Assembly (NCBI RefSeq): GCF_001704635.1
Contig: NZ_MAXF01000174.1
Span: 1-57,418 of the forward strand
DNA: 57,418 bases
Source: Streptomyces sparsogenes
GTDB lineage: Bacteria > Actinomycetota > Actinomycetes > Streptomycetales > Streptomycetaceae
Reading direction: 5' to 3'
Shown here: one piece after another, positions 44,159-52,431 of the stretch
How positions within the stretch are numbered: the first letter of the stretch is position 1
How the letters are laid out: each line of letters begins with the position of its first letter
Notes under the pieces: generated by a model
Told to the model about the DNA's origin: nothing
The model's input: the letters and a program-made list of their open reading frames with translations, nothing else
Databases searched by the model: none
Made by a program: the position numbers and the translations under genes

Positions 44159-45049
44159 ATGAGCTACACCGAGGCCGAGATCGCCAGTCAGCCCGACTGC
44201 TGGCGCCGCGCCGCGGAGCTGGGGCGGGAGCCGGACGGGCCGGTGCGCGCGGCCCTGCCGCGGGAGGGTGAGCGGGTGGCCGTCGTCGGCTGCGGCACCT
44301 CCTGGTTCATCGCCCAGTCGTACGCGGCGCTGCGCGAATCGTCGGGCCAGGGGGAGACGGACGCGTTCGCCGCCTCGGAGATGCCGTCGGGCCGCCGCTA
44401 CGACCGCGTGCTGGCGCTGTGTCGGTCCGGCACCACGACCGAGGTGCTCGAACTCCTCGGCCGGCTGCGCGGCACCGCGCCGACCACGGTGGTCACCGCC
44501 GTGCCCGGCTCCCCCGTCACCGAGGTGGCCGACTCGGTGGTGCTGCTGGACTTCGCCGACGAGGAGTCGGTGGTGCAGACCCGCTTCGCGACCACCGAAC
44601 TGGTCCTGCTCCGGGCCCATCTGGGCGCATCACCGGCCGGTCTCGAGGCGGACGGGCGCGCCGCGCTGGCCGCACCGGTGGACGAGGGCCTGCTGGACGC
44701 CGAGCAGTTCACCTTCCTCGGGCGGGGCTGGACGTACGGGGTGGCACAGGAGGCCGCGCTCAAGATGCGCGAGGCCGCGGGGGCGTGGACCGAGGCCTAT
44801 CCGGTAATGGAGTTCCGGCACGGCCCGATCAGCGTCACCGGCCCCCGGAGCGTGGTGTGGTGGCTCGGCGAGGGCCCCTCCGGCCTGGAGGAGGAGATCG
44901 CGGCCACCGGCGGACGCCTGGTCGGGGACGGGCGCGACCCGCTGGCCGAGCTGGTGTCGGTGCAGCGGCTCGCCGTCGCGATCGCCGAGGCGCGTGGCCT
45001 CGACCCGGACCGGCCCCGGCACCTGACCCGCTCGGTGATCCTCGGCTGA
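44159..45049 (+). CDS. SIS-domain sugar-phosphate isomerase/deaminase (AgaS/FrlB-like)
   Basis: A 296-residue protein with two SIS domains: AVVGCGTSWFIAQSYAALRE and LCRSGTTTEVLELLGRLRG in the first, FLGRGWTYGVAQEAALKMREAAGAWTEAYPVMEFRHGPIS in the second. It resembles the isomerase half of glucosamine-6-phosphate synthase. AgaS deaminates/isomerises galactosamine 6-phosphate. The ATG has GAGGGGAG upstream. Followed by 15-bp repeats and a class II aldolase fragment, the usual next pathway step. Confidence 0.9.
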   Translation: MSYTEAEIASQPDCWRRAAELGREPDGPVRAALPREGERVAVVGCGTSWFIAQSYAALRESSGQGETDAFAASEMPSGRRYDRVLALCRSGTTTEVLELLGRLRGTAPTTVVTAVPGSPVTEVADSVVLLDFADEESVVQTRFATTELVLLRAHLGASPAGLEADGRAALAAPVDEGLLDAEQFTFLGRGWTYGVAQEAALKMREAAGAWTEAYPVMEFRHGPISVTGPRSVVWWLGEGPSGLEEEIAATGGRLVGDGRDPLAELVSVQRLAVAIAEARGLDPDRPRHLTRSVILG

Positions 45050-45105
45050 CCGCGCGGCAGAGGACCACCAGGCACCGGGGCAAGAGATCCTCGGGGCCCC
45101 AGACC

Positions 45106-45186
45106 AACGGGCACCAGACGAACGGGCGAAAGCCCAACGGGCAACAGCCCACGGGCAACAGACGAACGGGCGGAAACCCAAGGGAC
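45106..45186. repeat. 15-bp tandem repeat, about six copies
   Basis: AACGGGC or a close variant recurs at 45106, 45121, 45136, 45150, 45165 and 45180, each followed by a purine-rich spacer, giving a 15-base period. It lies between the SIS gene and the aldolase fragment. In one frame it reads as pentapeptides (QTNGH, QTNGR, KPNGQ), but there is no gene there with a credible start. Confidence 0.75.
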
Positions 45187-45203
45187 AGCGGAAAGGAGCC
45201 GGG

Positions 45204-45551
45204 CTGCACGGCTCCTCGGGGGTGCCGGAGGCGGATCTGACCCGGGCGGTCGAGGCGGGCCTGACGAAGGTGAACATCGCCACCCACCTCAACGTCGCGT
45301 ACACGCGGGCGATCCGCGACCATCTGGCGGCCCACCCCGAGGCCGTGGACCCGCGCCGGTATATCGCGGCGGCCCGCGAGGCGGTGGCGCGCGAAGTGGC
45401 CCGTCTGCTCCCGCTGCTGCGGGCCGTGGCCCCTGACGCACCCTCTGACGGCGCTCCGCCCCGGGCGGGGCGCCGACTTGCTCCTGCCCCATCTGTTGAC
45501 ATGAGCTTATCAAGTCGCCAGAGTGCAGGGGAGGTTAGGAAAGGTTCCTAA
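45204..45551 (+). pseudogene. C-terminal remnant of class II (tagatose/fructose-bisphosphate) aldolase
   Basis: LHGSSGVPEADLTRAVEAGLTKVNIATHLNVAYTRAIRDHL... to AREAVAREVARLL matches only the last quarter of KbaY/GatY-type class II aldolases, including the phosphate-binding TKVNIATHLN. The metal-binding N-terminal three quarters are absent and replaced by 15-bp repeats. The frame runs past the domain end to a stop inside the chitosanase operator. An internal GTG (45222) could start a short protein but with no enzymatic function. Confidence 0.85.
45496..45524 (+). promoter_or_regulatory. Chitosanase promoter
   Basis: TTGACA (45496-45501), a 17-base spacer, CAGAGT (45519-45524): one of the best vegetative-type promoters in the window, 42 bases before the chitosanase start. 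Confidence 0.7.
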
Positions 45552-45552
45552 C
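45534..45552. promoter_or_regulatory. CsnR-type operator
   Basis: GTTAGGAAAGGTTCCTAAC is a palindrome with perfect 8-bp arms around AGG, at the expected transcription start. It resembles the AGGAAA...TTTCCT operator of the ROK-family repressor CsnR, which controls chitosanase genes in Streptomyces lividans. Confidence 0.7.
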
Positions 45553-45565
45553 AAAGGGGTGTGTC

Positions 45566-46267
45566 ATGCGTAAGCGACTCGCGTTCGCGCTGGCCGGCGC
45601 CGGGCTGCTGGCCGTCTCCGTCACCACGGGGGCCGGTGCCGCCACCCGGGGCCCGGCACCGGCCCCCGCGTCGGCCAACGAAGGCACGGTCACGGCGGCC
45701 CAGTTACTGGCCAAGGTGCAGAGCTGCTCGCAGATATCGAACGGCAAGTACCGCACCGACGAGGAGACCTCGGCCACCATCCCGGTCTGCGGCGCCAATG
45801 GAGCGGTCTTCTGGAAGGCCGACATGGACATCGACTGCGACGGCCAGGTCACCTCGCGGTGCAACGGGAACACCGACCCGTGGTTCCAGGACGACACCGC
45901 CTTCCACCAGTCGGACGGCAAGCCGCTCATCGCCGACAAGCTGCCCTACGTCGTGGTGCCGAGCGCCAGCTCCACCTGGAACTACAGCCAGGCGGGCATC
46001 AAGGGCGGCGGCGTGGTCGCGGTCATCTACAACAACAAGGTGGAGTACGCCGTGGTCGGCGACACCGGACCCACCAAGATAATCGGCGAGGCGTCCTACG
46101 CGACGGCCAACGCGCTGGGGATAGACCCCGATCCGGAGACCGGCGGCACGGACTCGGGGGTGACGTACATCCTCTTCAAGAACTCCTCCGTCTCGCCCAT
46201 CGAGAACCATGACAAGGCGGTCTCGGTCGGCGACGGGCTGGCCAAGCAGTTCATCCAGAACAACTGA
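45566..46267 (+). CDS. Secreted chitosanase, glycoside hydrolase family 75
   Basis: Hydrolyses chitosan outside the cell. The 233-residue precursor has a signal peptide (MRKRLAFALAGAGLLAVSVTTGAGAA). The GH75 core contains FWKADMDIDCDG (acidic residues thought catalytic), CNGNTDPWFQDDTAF, LPYVVVPS, GVVAVIYNNKVEYAVVGDTGP and IGEASYATANALGI. AAAGGGG precedes the ATG. Control by the promoter palindrome is likely, so expression should depend on chitosan breakdown products. Confidence 0.92.
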   Translation: MRKRLAFALAGAGLLAVSVTTGAGAATRGPAPAPASANEGTVTAAQLLAKVQSCSQISNGKYRTDEETSATIPVCGANGAVFWKADMDIDCDGQVTSRCNGNTDPWFQDDTAFHQSDGKPLIADKLPYVVVPSASSTWNYSQAGIKGGGVVAVIYNNKVEYAVVGDTGPTKIIGEASYATANALGIDPDPETGGTDSGVTYILFKNSSVSPIENHDKAVSVGDGLAKQFIQNN

Positions 46268-46385
46268 ACCGCCCGTCGGCGCAACCACCCGGCACCCGTG
46301 GGGCGTGCCATTGTGCGGGGGCCCCGCCCTGGGCAGGATCACGGGTCAGGCGCAGGGCCGATCCTACGACCGCCGGGGGGACACA

Positions 46386-48422
46386 ATGCCGCAGGAGTCG
46401 ACCAGACGCGTCCACCAGCTCTACGGGGAGCACGCCCGCCGCACCCCCGACGCGGTCGCCGTCGTCAGCGGCGAACAGCGGCTGACGTACCGTGAACTGG
46501 ACGAGCGGGCCAACCGGTTGGCCCGCCATCTGCGGGAGGCGGGGCTTCCCCCGGGCGGGCTGGTGGCGGTGTGCCTCGGCCGGGACGCCGAGGTCCTGAC
46601 CGCGATGCTCGGGGTGCTCAAGGCGGGCGGGGCGTATGTGCCCGTCGAGCCGGACGCGCCGCCGTCGGTGCTGCGGCACATCCTCGCGGACGCCGAGCTG
46701 TTCGGCGCGCTCACCCGGGAGTCGCTGCGGGTCATGGTGTCCGACACCGTGCGCGCGGGCCGGCCGGTGATCTGCCTGGACACCCAGGCCGAGGCCATCG
46801 CCGACCGGTCCGCGGCCCCGCTCGCCCACACCCGGGCCGGCGCCGCGGACCTGGCGTGTGTGCTGTACACCTCCGGCACGGCCGGCCGGATGCCCAGGGG
46901 CGTGCTGCTCGAGCACCGCAATCTGGTGAGGGCCTACGAGGGCTGGCGGGTGGTCTACCGGCTGTCCCCCGAGGACCGGCATCTGCAGACCACTCCTTCG
47001 GAGTTCGCCGGATTCACCGCCGACTGGGTCCGCGCGCTGTGCTCGGGCGGCACGCTGGTGCTGGCGGGCCGGGACGAGGACCCGGACCGGGCGGGCGACG
47101 CCGCCCCGCTGCACCGGCTGATCGTCGACGAGTCGGTCACCGTCGTCGTGTGCGACGTCCCCACCGTCCGGGGCCTGCACCGGCACCTGCGGTCGCGCGG
47201 CGCGGACCTCGCGGCCGTACGGCTGATCGCCGTCTCGGGCGACAGTTGGTACCTGGACGAACAGCAGGCGCTGCGCCGGACCCTGGGGCCGCATGTGCGG
47301 ATCCTGAACGTCTACGGCGTGACCGAGGCCGCCGGGTCCGGCACCTGGTTCGAACTGCCCGACCGGCCCGCGGTCACCGAGCACCCCGAGCGGGTCTCGC
47401 CGATCGGGACGGCGTTCCCCGGCGCCGCCGTCGCGGTGCTCGGCCGGGACGGGGCGCCCACCGCCCGCGGCGCCCGGGGCGAGCTGGGCATCAGGGGCCC
47501 GGTCGTGGGCCGCGGCTATCGGGACGGCCCGACGTTCAAGCGCGACCAGTACCTGCGCACCGGCGATCTGGGCCGAGTGCGCGAGGACGGGGGGCTGGAA
47601 CACCTCGGCCGGGTGTCCTCCCACGCCGACGCCGAGGCGGTGCTGCGCGGCCATCCGGCCGTCGAGGAGTGCCTGGTCGCCGCCGTCGAGAACGCCCAGG
47701 GCCACAAGACGCTGACCGCCTATGTCACCCCCGTGGAGGGCGGCGAGGTGGACCCGGGGGAGCTGCGGCTGTTCCTGTCCACCCGGCTGCCGTCCGCCCG
47801 GGGCCCGCGGACGGTGGTCCCGGTGAGCTCGCTGCCCCGGACCCGGGCCGGCAAGCTCGACCGGACCGGCGTTCCGCTTCCGGCCCAGCGCGCCGGCGAC
47901 CGCCGCCGGACCAGCGGGAAGGGGGCGCTGCCCGCGGACCACGGCGAGGGCGAGGGATGCGGGACGTGGGGAAGCATGATGGCGCTCACGGTGTTCTTCT
48001 CCCTTCTGTCCTGGTCTCTCACCGACAGTTTCTGGCCCTATTCGACCGACCTGTCGCTGGTACCCCACCCCTGGGCGGCGCTGTTCACCGGGCTGTACGT
48101 CGCCGAGTCGCTGGCCTTCGGGCTGGGGATGGGCTTCCTGTTCTGCGGGCGGCCGCTGATGGCCCGCCAGGGCCACTCCCCCGGCCTGACGAGCGCCGCA
48201 CACCTGGCGGTCGCCTGGCTGCTGATCGCGTGGTGGCCGCAGGACAACTACTACCGGCTCGCGGCCAAGACGGACTGGTCGCGGCAGGCCGCCCTGGTCT
48301 ACACCTTCAACGTCTCCCTCATGATCGCCGCCGCCGTGGTCGTGGCGTTCGTCGCGACCCGGCCCCGGCACGCCGACCGGGACGCGGACCGGGACGCGAG
48401 CCGGGACGCGGACCGGAGCTGA
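46386..48422 (+). CDS. Adenylation domain fused to four membrane helices
   Basis: A 678-residue protein. Residues 1-500 are an NRPS-type adenylation domain: LKAGGAYVPVEP (A2), YTSGTAGRMPRGV (A3, altered), NVYGVTEAAGSGTW (A5), YLRTGDLGR (A7) and PRTRAGKLDR with the catalytic A10 Lys. The A8 hinge (usually KIRGxRIE) is missing: the chain passes from LGRVSS to ADAEAVLRGHPAVEE. After a linker come about four helices (MMALTVFFSLLSWSL, WAALFTGLYVAESLAFG, AAHLAVAWLLIAWW, LMIAAAVVVAFVA). No carrier domain is present. The last 104 bp overlap the convergent ATP-grasp gene. Substrate unknown; activity is uncertain. Confidence 0.82.
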   Translation: MPQESTRRVHQLYGEHARRTPDAVAVVSGEQRLTYRELDERANRLARHLREAGLPPGGLVAVCLGRDAEVLTAMLGVLKAGGAYVPVEPDAPPSVLRHILADAELFGALTRESLRVMVSDTVRAGRPVICLDTQAEAIADRSAAPLAHTRAGAADLACVLYTSGTAGRMPRGVLLEHRNLVRAYEGWRVVYRLSPEDRHLQTTPSEFAGFTADWVRALCSGGTLVLAGRDEDPDRAGDAAPLHRLIVDESVTVVVCDVPTVRGLHRHLRSRGADLAAVRLIAVSGDSWYLDEQQALRRTLGPHVRILNVYGVTEAAGSGTWFELPDRPAVTEHPERVSPIGTAFPGAAVAVLGRDGAPTARGARGELGIRGPVVGRGYRDGPTFKRDQYLRTGDLGRVREDGGLEHLGRVSSHADAEAVLRGHPAVEECLVAAVENAQGHKTLTAYVTPVEGGEVDPGELRLFLSTRLPSARGPRTVVPVSSLPRTRAGKLDRTGVPLPAQRAGDRRRTSGKGALPADHGEGEGCGTWGSMMALTVFFSLLSWSLTDSFWPYSTDLSLVPHPWAALFTGLYVAESLAFGLGMGFLFCGRPLMARQGHSPGLTSAAHLAVAWLLIAWWPQDNYYRLAAKTDWSRQAALVYTFNVSLMIAAAVVVAFVATRPRHADRDADRDASRDADRS

Positions 48423-49785
48423 CGCCGAGGTCCGTGAACATCCGGCCCAGCGCGTCGTTCGCCGAGCGCACCACCGCCTCGGCCGCGTCGAGGGCCCCCG
48501 GGGTACGGGCCGCGAGCGCCACCCCGACGTACGGATCCGGCTCGAACACCGCCGTCACCACCGTGGGCAGCAGCGTCACCCCCAGCGAGCGGCACCGTCG
48601 GGACACCTCGCCCAGGTGGTCGGCCAGTGCCGCGGCCGGGAGCCGGGCGCCCAGCGGCAGCCGGTCCAGGGTCCTTACGAGGGGCCGGCCGCCCTGGATC
48701 CCGGCCAGCCTGGCCTGGATCACGAACGCCGCGGCCGGGCCGGTGAGCCGGACGTTGATCTCGACCGGGGCGAGCCGGCCCGACCCGTCCATGACGAAGT
48801 CCACGTCGTACCAGCCCTGGTAGCCCTCGGCGGCCAGCGCCCGGCCCACGGCCGACGCGAACCGCTCGGCGACCTCGGCGGGCGCGTCGGGGACGACGCC
48901 CGGTCCGACCGTGACCCCCTGGTAGCCGGTCCCCTCGATGTCCATCACGCCCACGCCGACGGGGTGGACCGCCCCCTCACCGTCCACGACGGCGTCAAAG
49001 GTCAGATTCCGGCAGGGCCCCGAGCCGGAGCCGTCGCCCTCGACGTAATCCTCGATCAGCAGCGGGCCCCGGGGCAGGTGTCCCACGAGGGACCGGGCGC
49101 CCCCGGCCTCGGCGACCTGCCGGGGCGTCACCACGAGGGTGCCGGAGCCGCCCACCCCGTACTCCGTCTTCACCACCGCGGCCGCCCCGGCGGCGGCGCG
49201 GGCGGCCAGGGCGCGGGCGGCCCGCCGGCGCGAGGCCACCCGCTCCTGCGCGGGGACGACGATGCCGGGATGGGCCGGGGCCAGGGTGCGGAACAGCCGG
49301 TGGGCCGTCGCCTTGGACTCGTAACGGCGCGTCACGCGCAGCGCCCGGCCGAGGCCGTCCGGCCCGGCCCCGGAGACCTCCCCTGGCCCGCCCTCGGTCC
49401 CGTCCCGTGCTCCGGATCGCGTCAGGAGGCGCTCGGACTCCGGAGTGCGGCCCCAGGTGATCACCGGCAGGCCGGACCGCCGGATCCGGTCCAGCAGCGC
49501 AGTCCGGGACAGCAGTCCCCGCGCCACCCCGCCGTCGTCCGCCGCGACCTCGTCGTACACCTCCACGTCCGGCCACTCCAAGACCCGCGACAGCTCCCGC
49601 GTCCAGAAGTCATGGGCCTGCCCCGGGAGCACCAGGATCCGCGGCTCGGGGCTGTAGAAGGCGGCCAGGCAGGAGTAGTGGCCCCCGGCTCGCCGCACAT
49701 CCGGCGAGCCGTCGGCGAACTGGGCGTTGAAATCGCCGACGTTCCCGATGTGCACGGCCGGCGCCCCACCGGTCCACGCCGTCAC
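48319..49785 (-). CDS. ATP-grasp ligase
   Basis: A 488-residue protein. Residues 1-150 look like a pre-ATP-grasp domain (VHIGNVGDFNAQFADG, RILVLPGQAHDFWTREL), perhaps of the PGM1 peptide-ligase type. The ATP-grasp core has AAVVKTEYGVGGSGTLVVTP (nucleotide lysine and Gly loop), PLLIEDYVEGDGSGSGPC, WYDVDFVMDGSG and PVEINVRLTGPAA (metal-binding Glu/Asn). It would join a carboxylate to an amine or similar. The Arg/Pro-rich tail (about 34 residues) is encoded antisense to the adenylation gene. The GTG start lacks a clear ribosome-binding site, so coupling to the GNAT gene 18 bases upstream is likely. Confidence 0.8.
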   Translation of the reverse strand: MTAWTGGAPAVHIGNVGDFNAQFADGSPDVRRAGGHYSCLAAFYSPEPRILVLPGQAHDFWTRELSRVLEWPDVEVYDEVAADDGGVARGLLSRTALLDRIRRSGLPVITWGRTPESERLLTRSGARDGTEGGPGEVSGAGPDGLGRALRVTRRYESKATAHRLFRTLAPAHPGIVVPAQERVASRRRAARALAARAAAGAAAVVKTEYGVGGSGTLVVTPRQVAEAGGARSLVGHLPRGPLLIEDYVEGDGSGSGPCRNLTFDAVVDGEGAVHPVGVGVMDIEGTGYQGVTVGPGVVPDAPAEVAERFASAVGRALAAEGYQGWYDVDFVMDGSGRLAPVEINVRLTGPAAAFVIQARLAGIQGGRPLVRTLDRLPLGARLPAAALADHLGEVSRRCRSLGVTLLPTVVTAVFEPDPYVGVALAARTPGALDAAEAVVRSANDALGRMFTDLGVSSGPRPGSRPGPRPGRRAGAGSRRTPRPRRRRS

Positions 49786-49803
49786 CCAGGAGGGTGGTGG
49801 CAG

Positions 49804-50304
49804 TCAAGGCCAGGCGGCCAGCAGCAGCAGCGCCCGGGAGGGGATGGATCCGGAGGGCGCCTCGCCGATCCGCTGCGCGCCCATCGCCAGATAGAAGGGC
49901 TCGGCGTGGGGATCGGCCTCGATGGTCAGCCGGGTGAAGCCGAGCCGGCCCGCCTCCGCCAGCACATGCCGGTACAGCAGCCGCCCCACTCCCCCGCCGA
50001 TCGCCTCCGGATCCACGAACAGCATGCCCAGTTCGCCCTCGGGGCCGTCGCCCTCCAGCGTGGCGAAGCCCAGGATCCGGCCGTCCTGCTCGGCGACCGT
50101 GGTCCGACGGGCCGCCACCTCGCCGGGGCGCAGCCGCAGTTCCTCCCGGCATGCCTCCAGGAACGCCCGGTCGTAACCCCAGTGGCCCTTCGACCTGAGG
50201 GCCAGCTCGCTCAGCGCCTCGGCCTCGTCCTCCCGCCCCGCCCGCAGCCTCCGCGCCGCGGTGGCGGGCCCGGCCGTCGCCCTTCCGGGCCGATCACTCG
50301 CCAT
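49804..50304 (-). CDS. GNAT family N-acetyltransferase
   Basis: A 166-residue protein with the GNAT fold: RILGFATLEGDGPEGELGMLFVDPEAIGGGVGRLLYRHVLAEA contains the acetyl-CoA loop (Q/RxxGxG/A as GGGVGR), and the end FYLAMGAQRIGEAPSGSIPSRALL is typical. The acceptor is unknown. First gene of a two-gene unit with the ATP-grasp ligase, so the ligase product or substrate may be acylated. Confidence 0.88.
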   Translation of the reverse strand: MASDRPGRATAGPATAARRLRAGREDEAEALSELALRSKGHWGYDRAFLEACREELRLRPGEVAARRTTVAEQDGRILGFATLEGDGPEGELGMLFVDPEAIGGGVGRLLYRHVLAEAGRLGFTRLTIEADPHAEPFYLAMGAQRIGEAPSGSIPSRALLLLAAWP

Positions 50305-50426
50305 GGGCCGATCCTGCCAGCCGGGCCCCGCGCCCGGCCAGGGCCCGGGGACGCGCTTCTCCCCGGAGCGATGAGTTTCCCTCCGCCGCCCCGTCTTCCC
50401 AGGGTGAACAGGCGAAGAGGAGGTGG

Positions 50427-51050
50427 ATGGTGACGGCTCATGACGAGGCGCCGGCGCCGCACGACCCGGGCCCGGAGGGGGGTGGCGCCGAAACCGGTGG
50501 CGCCGAAGCCGACGGGCCCGGTGCCGACCGGTCACGTGCCGGCGGGCCCGGTGCCGACAGGCCCGGCGCCGACAGGTCACGTGCGGGGTGGCCCGGCGCC
50601 GGTGGACCCGGCGCCGACAGGTCACCTGTCGGTGGGCCCGGTGCCGGTGGGGTGGGCGACCCGGCCGTGCTGGTCCTCGGCCGTGCGGTGCGCCGCGCCG
50701 AGGTGCCCGGGCTGTGCGCGCGCCTGCGCGAACTGGCGTCGCGGGACGCACAGGGCGGTCCGGTGGTCGTGGACGTGGGCGCGGTGCGCGCCCCCGATCT
50801 GGCCGTGCTGGAGGCGCTGGCCCGGCTGCGGCTCACCGCCCGGCGCCTGGGCCGGAGGATACGGCTCCGCGGCGCGAGCGGCGAGCTGCGGGCCCTCCTC
50901 GCCCGGGCGGGTCTCGACGCCGTGCTGCCGGCGGCGGACCTACCGGGCGGCGAGGGGGTCGACGGGGTCGAGGCGGGCGGGCAGGCCGAAGAGGGGGAAG
51001 AGGCGGGCGGTGTCCAGGAAGGAGTTGAGCGCGGTGATCCGGCCGCCTGA
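50427..51050 (+). CDS. STAS-domain protein
   Basis: 207 residues. A Gly/Ala/Pro/Asp/Arg repeat (GADRSRAGGPGADRPG...) fills residues 15-75. A STAS-like domain of the anti-anti-sigma/MlaB type follows: PAVLVLGRAVRRAEVPGLCARLREL, VVVDVGAVRAPDLAVLEALARL and LRALLARAGLDAVLP. The Ser/Thr usually phosphorylated in anti-sigma antagonists is not evident (APDLAV at that site). The last 37 codons lie antisense to the sigma-factor gene and are Glu/Gly-rich. ATG at 50427 or GTG at 50430; AGGAGG lies just upstream. Confidence 0.75.
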   Translation: MVTAHDEAPAPHDPGPEGGGAETGGAEADGPGADRSRAGGPGADRPGADRSRAGWPGAGGPGADRSPVGGPGAGGVGDPAVLVLGRAVRRAEVPGLCARLRELASRDAQGGPVVVDVGAVRAPDLAVLEALARLRLTARRLGRRIRLRGASGELRALLARAGLDAVLPAADLPGGEGVDGVEAGGQAEEGEEAGGVQEGVERGDPAA

Positions 51051-51947
51051 CACCTCGACGACCTGGAGCGCCCACGGCTCGTGGCCGCCGTCCGAGGCGG
51101 GCCGGTACTGGCCGAAGGCGGGCGAGCCGTTGGCCACCGTCGGGATCAGCCGGGAACCGCAGCAGCCTATGCCGGTGCCCAGGAACCACTGGCGGATGTC
51201 GGCATGGCCGCGCATCCACAGCGAGTAGGGCGGCATGGACAGCGTCGCGTCCTCGTGCAGCAGTGAGGTGAGCGAGTCGAGGTCGTAGCGCTCGAAGGCG
51301 TCGACATACCGCGCCAGCAGGGCGCGCTGCTCCTCGTCCAGCGGCCGGACGGGGTCGGTGGCGCTGATCCCGCTCGCGGCGATGGTGGCCCGCGCGCGCT
51401 GCAGGGCGCTGTTGACCGAGGCGACGGTGGTGTCCAGCAGCTCGGCGACCTCGCTCGCCTTCCAGGCCAGCACCTCGCGGAGGATCAGCACCGCCCGCTG
51501 CCGGGGGGCCAGGTGCTGAAGCGCGGCGACGAAGGCCAGCCGCACGGACTCGCGCTGGGCGGCCAGCTCGGCCGGGTCGCCGTCCTCCGTCACCACGCGG
51601 CTGTCGGGGGCCGGGCCGATCCACGCGGTCTCCGGGAGCGGCGGGCCCAGGGACGAGGAGGCCGTCGCCACGGACGTCAGGTCCATGGGGCGGGCGCGGC
51701 GCTGGCTTCCGCTCAGCATGTCCAGGCACACATTGGTCGCGATGCGGTACAGCCACGACCGCAGCGCCGACCGGCCCTCGAAGCGGTCGAGGCCGCGCCA
51801 GGCCCGCACCATGGTCTCCTGCACGGCGTCCTCGGCCTCGAACGCCGAGCCCAGCATCCGGTAGCAGTAACCGGTCAGCTCCGTCCGGTGCCGCTCGAGC
51901 TGCGGCTCGACCCCGGCCGCGCCCTCCGCCGCCAGCACATCACTCAT
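50940..51947 (-). CDS. ECF sigma factor with C-terminal SnoaL-like domain
   Basis: A 335-residue sigma-70 family protein. Region 2: LTGYCYRMLGSAFEAEDAVQETMVRAWRGLDRFEGRSALRSWLYRIATNVCLD; region 4: LAPRQRAVLILREVLAWKASEVAELLDTTVASVNSALQRARA. The last 120 residues are an NTF2/SnoaL fold (YVDAFERYDLDSLTSLLHEDATLSMPPYSLWMRG), as in SigG/SigJ-type ECF groups, where it regulates activity without a classical anti-sigma factor. Its 3' end overlaps the STAS gene by 111 bp. Confidence 0.92.
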   Translation of the reverse strand: MSDVLAAEGAAGVEPQLERHRTELTGYCYRMLGSAFEAEDAVQETMVRAWRGLDRFEGRSALRSWLYRIATNVCLDMLSGSQRRARPMDLTSVATASSSLGPPLPETAWIGPAPDSRVVTEDGDPAELAAQRESVRLAFVAALQHLAPRQRAVLILREVLAWKASEVAELLDTTVASVNSALQRARATIAASGISATDPVRPLDEEQRALLARYVDAFERYDLDSLTSLLHEDATLSMPPYSLWMRGHADIRQWFLGTGIGCCGSRLIPTVANGSPAFGQYRPASDGGHEPWALQVVEVSGGRITALNSFLDTARLFPLFGLPARLDPVDPLAAR

Positions 51948-52111
51948 CGCCAGGCCCCCTGTCGGCCCTCCGGTATCCCATGGCCGCACCCTAGTGGCCG
52001 GGTACGACAATCCCCCGGCGCCAGGCCCACGGCCCGGCGTTCGGCGGTCGTACGGCCGGCGTACGGCCCGGGTCCGCGGACGTACGGCGGGGTGCGCGGG
52101 GGTGCGCGCCC

Positions 52112-52378
52112 TCAGGTGACGGGCCGGGCGCGGACCGTGGAGGAGTGCACCTGGTGTCCGCCGCTGGCCAGCATCCGCACTTCGGCGCGGTCGCTGATCT
52201 CGGCGCGGACGATGCCGGTGTCGTCCGCGTACACGGGGTGCCCGCCCGGCCCGCTGCTGTCGGTCCGGTGCACCACCACGACGTCCTCGGAGACGTCCTC
52301 GGCGGCCGGGGCCGAGGACGGCCCAGCCGCCGCGTCCGGGTGTACGAAGATCAGCTCGTATCTCTCACGACGCGCCAT
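52112..52378 (-). CDS. Small DUF6296-like protein
   Basis: An 88-residue protein of a small family common in Streptomyces: RRERYELIFVHPD, then VVVVHRTDSSGPGGHPVYADDTGIVRAEISDRAEVRMLASGGHQ. A single small beta-rich domain is likely; function is unknown. The ATG has AGGAGGGCGTGTC upstream, and a good promoter lies at 52459-52432. Confidence 0.75.
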   Translation of the reverse strand: MARRERYELIFVHPDAAAGPSSAPAAEDVSEDVVVVHRTDSSGPGGHPVYADDTGIVRAEISDRAEVRMLASGGHQVHSSTVRARPVT

Positions 52379-52431
52379 GACACGCCCTCCTGCCACGCCA
52401 TCCCGCCCCACTCCCCAAACCGGGACATTCA

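Noticed and set aside
45106..45186. Small repeat protein (QTNGH-type pentapeptides)
   Set aside because: Frame belongs to a shadow of the SIS gene without its own start or ribosome-binding site.
45222..45551. Functional small gene starting at GTG 45222
   Set aside because: Content is only the C-terminal end of an aldolase, with no upstream promoter or ribosome-binding site.
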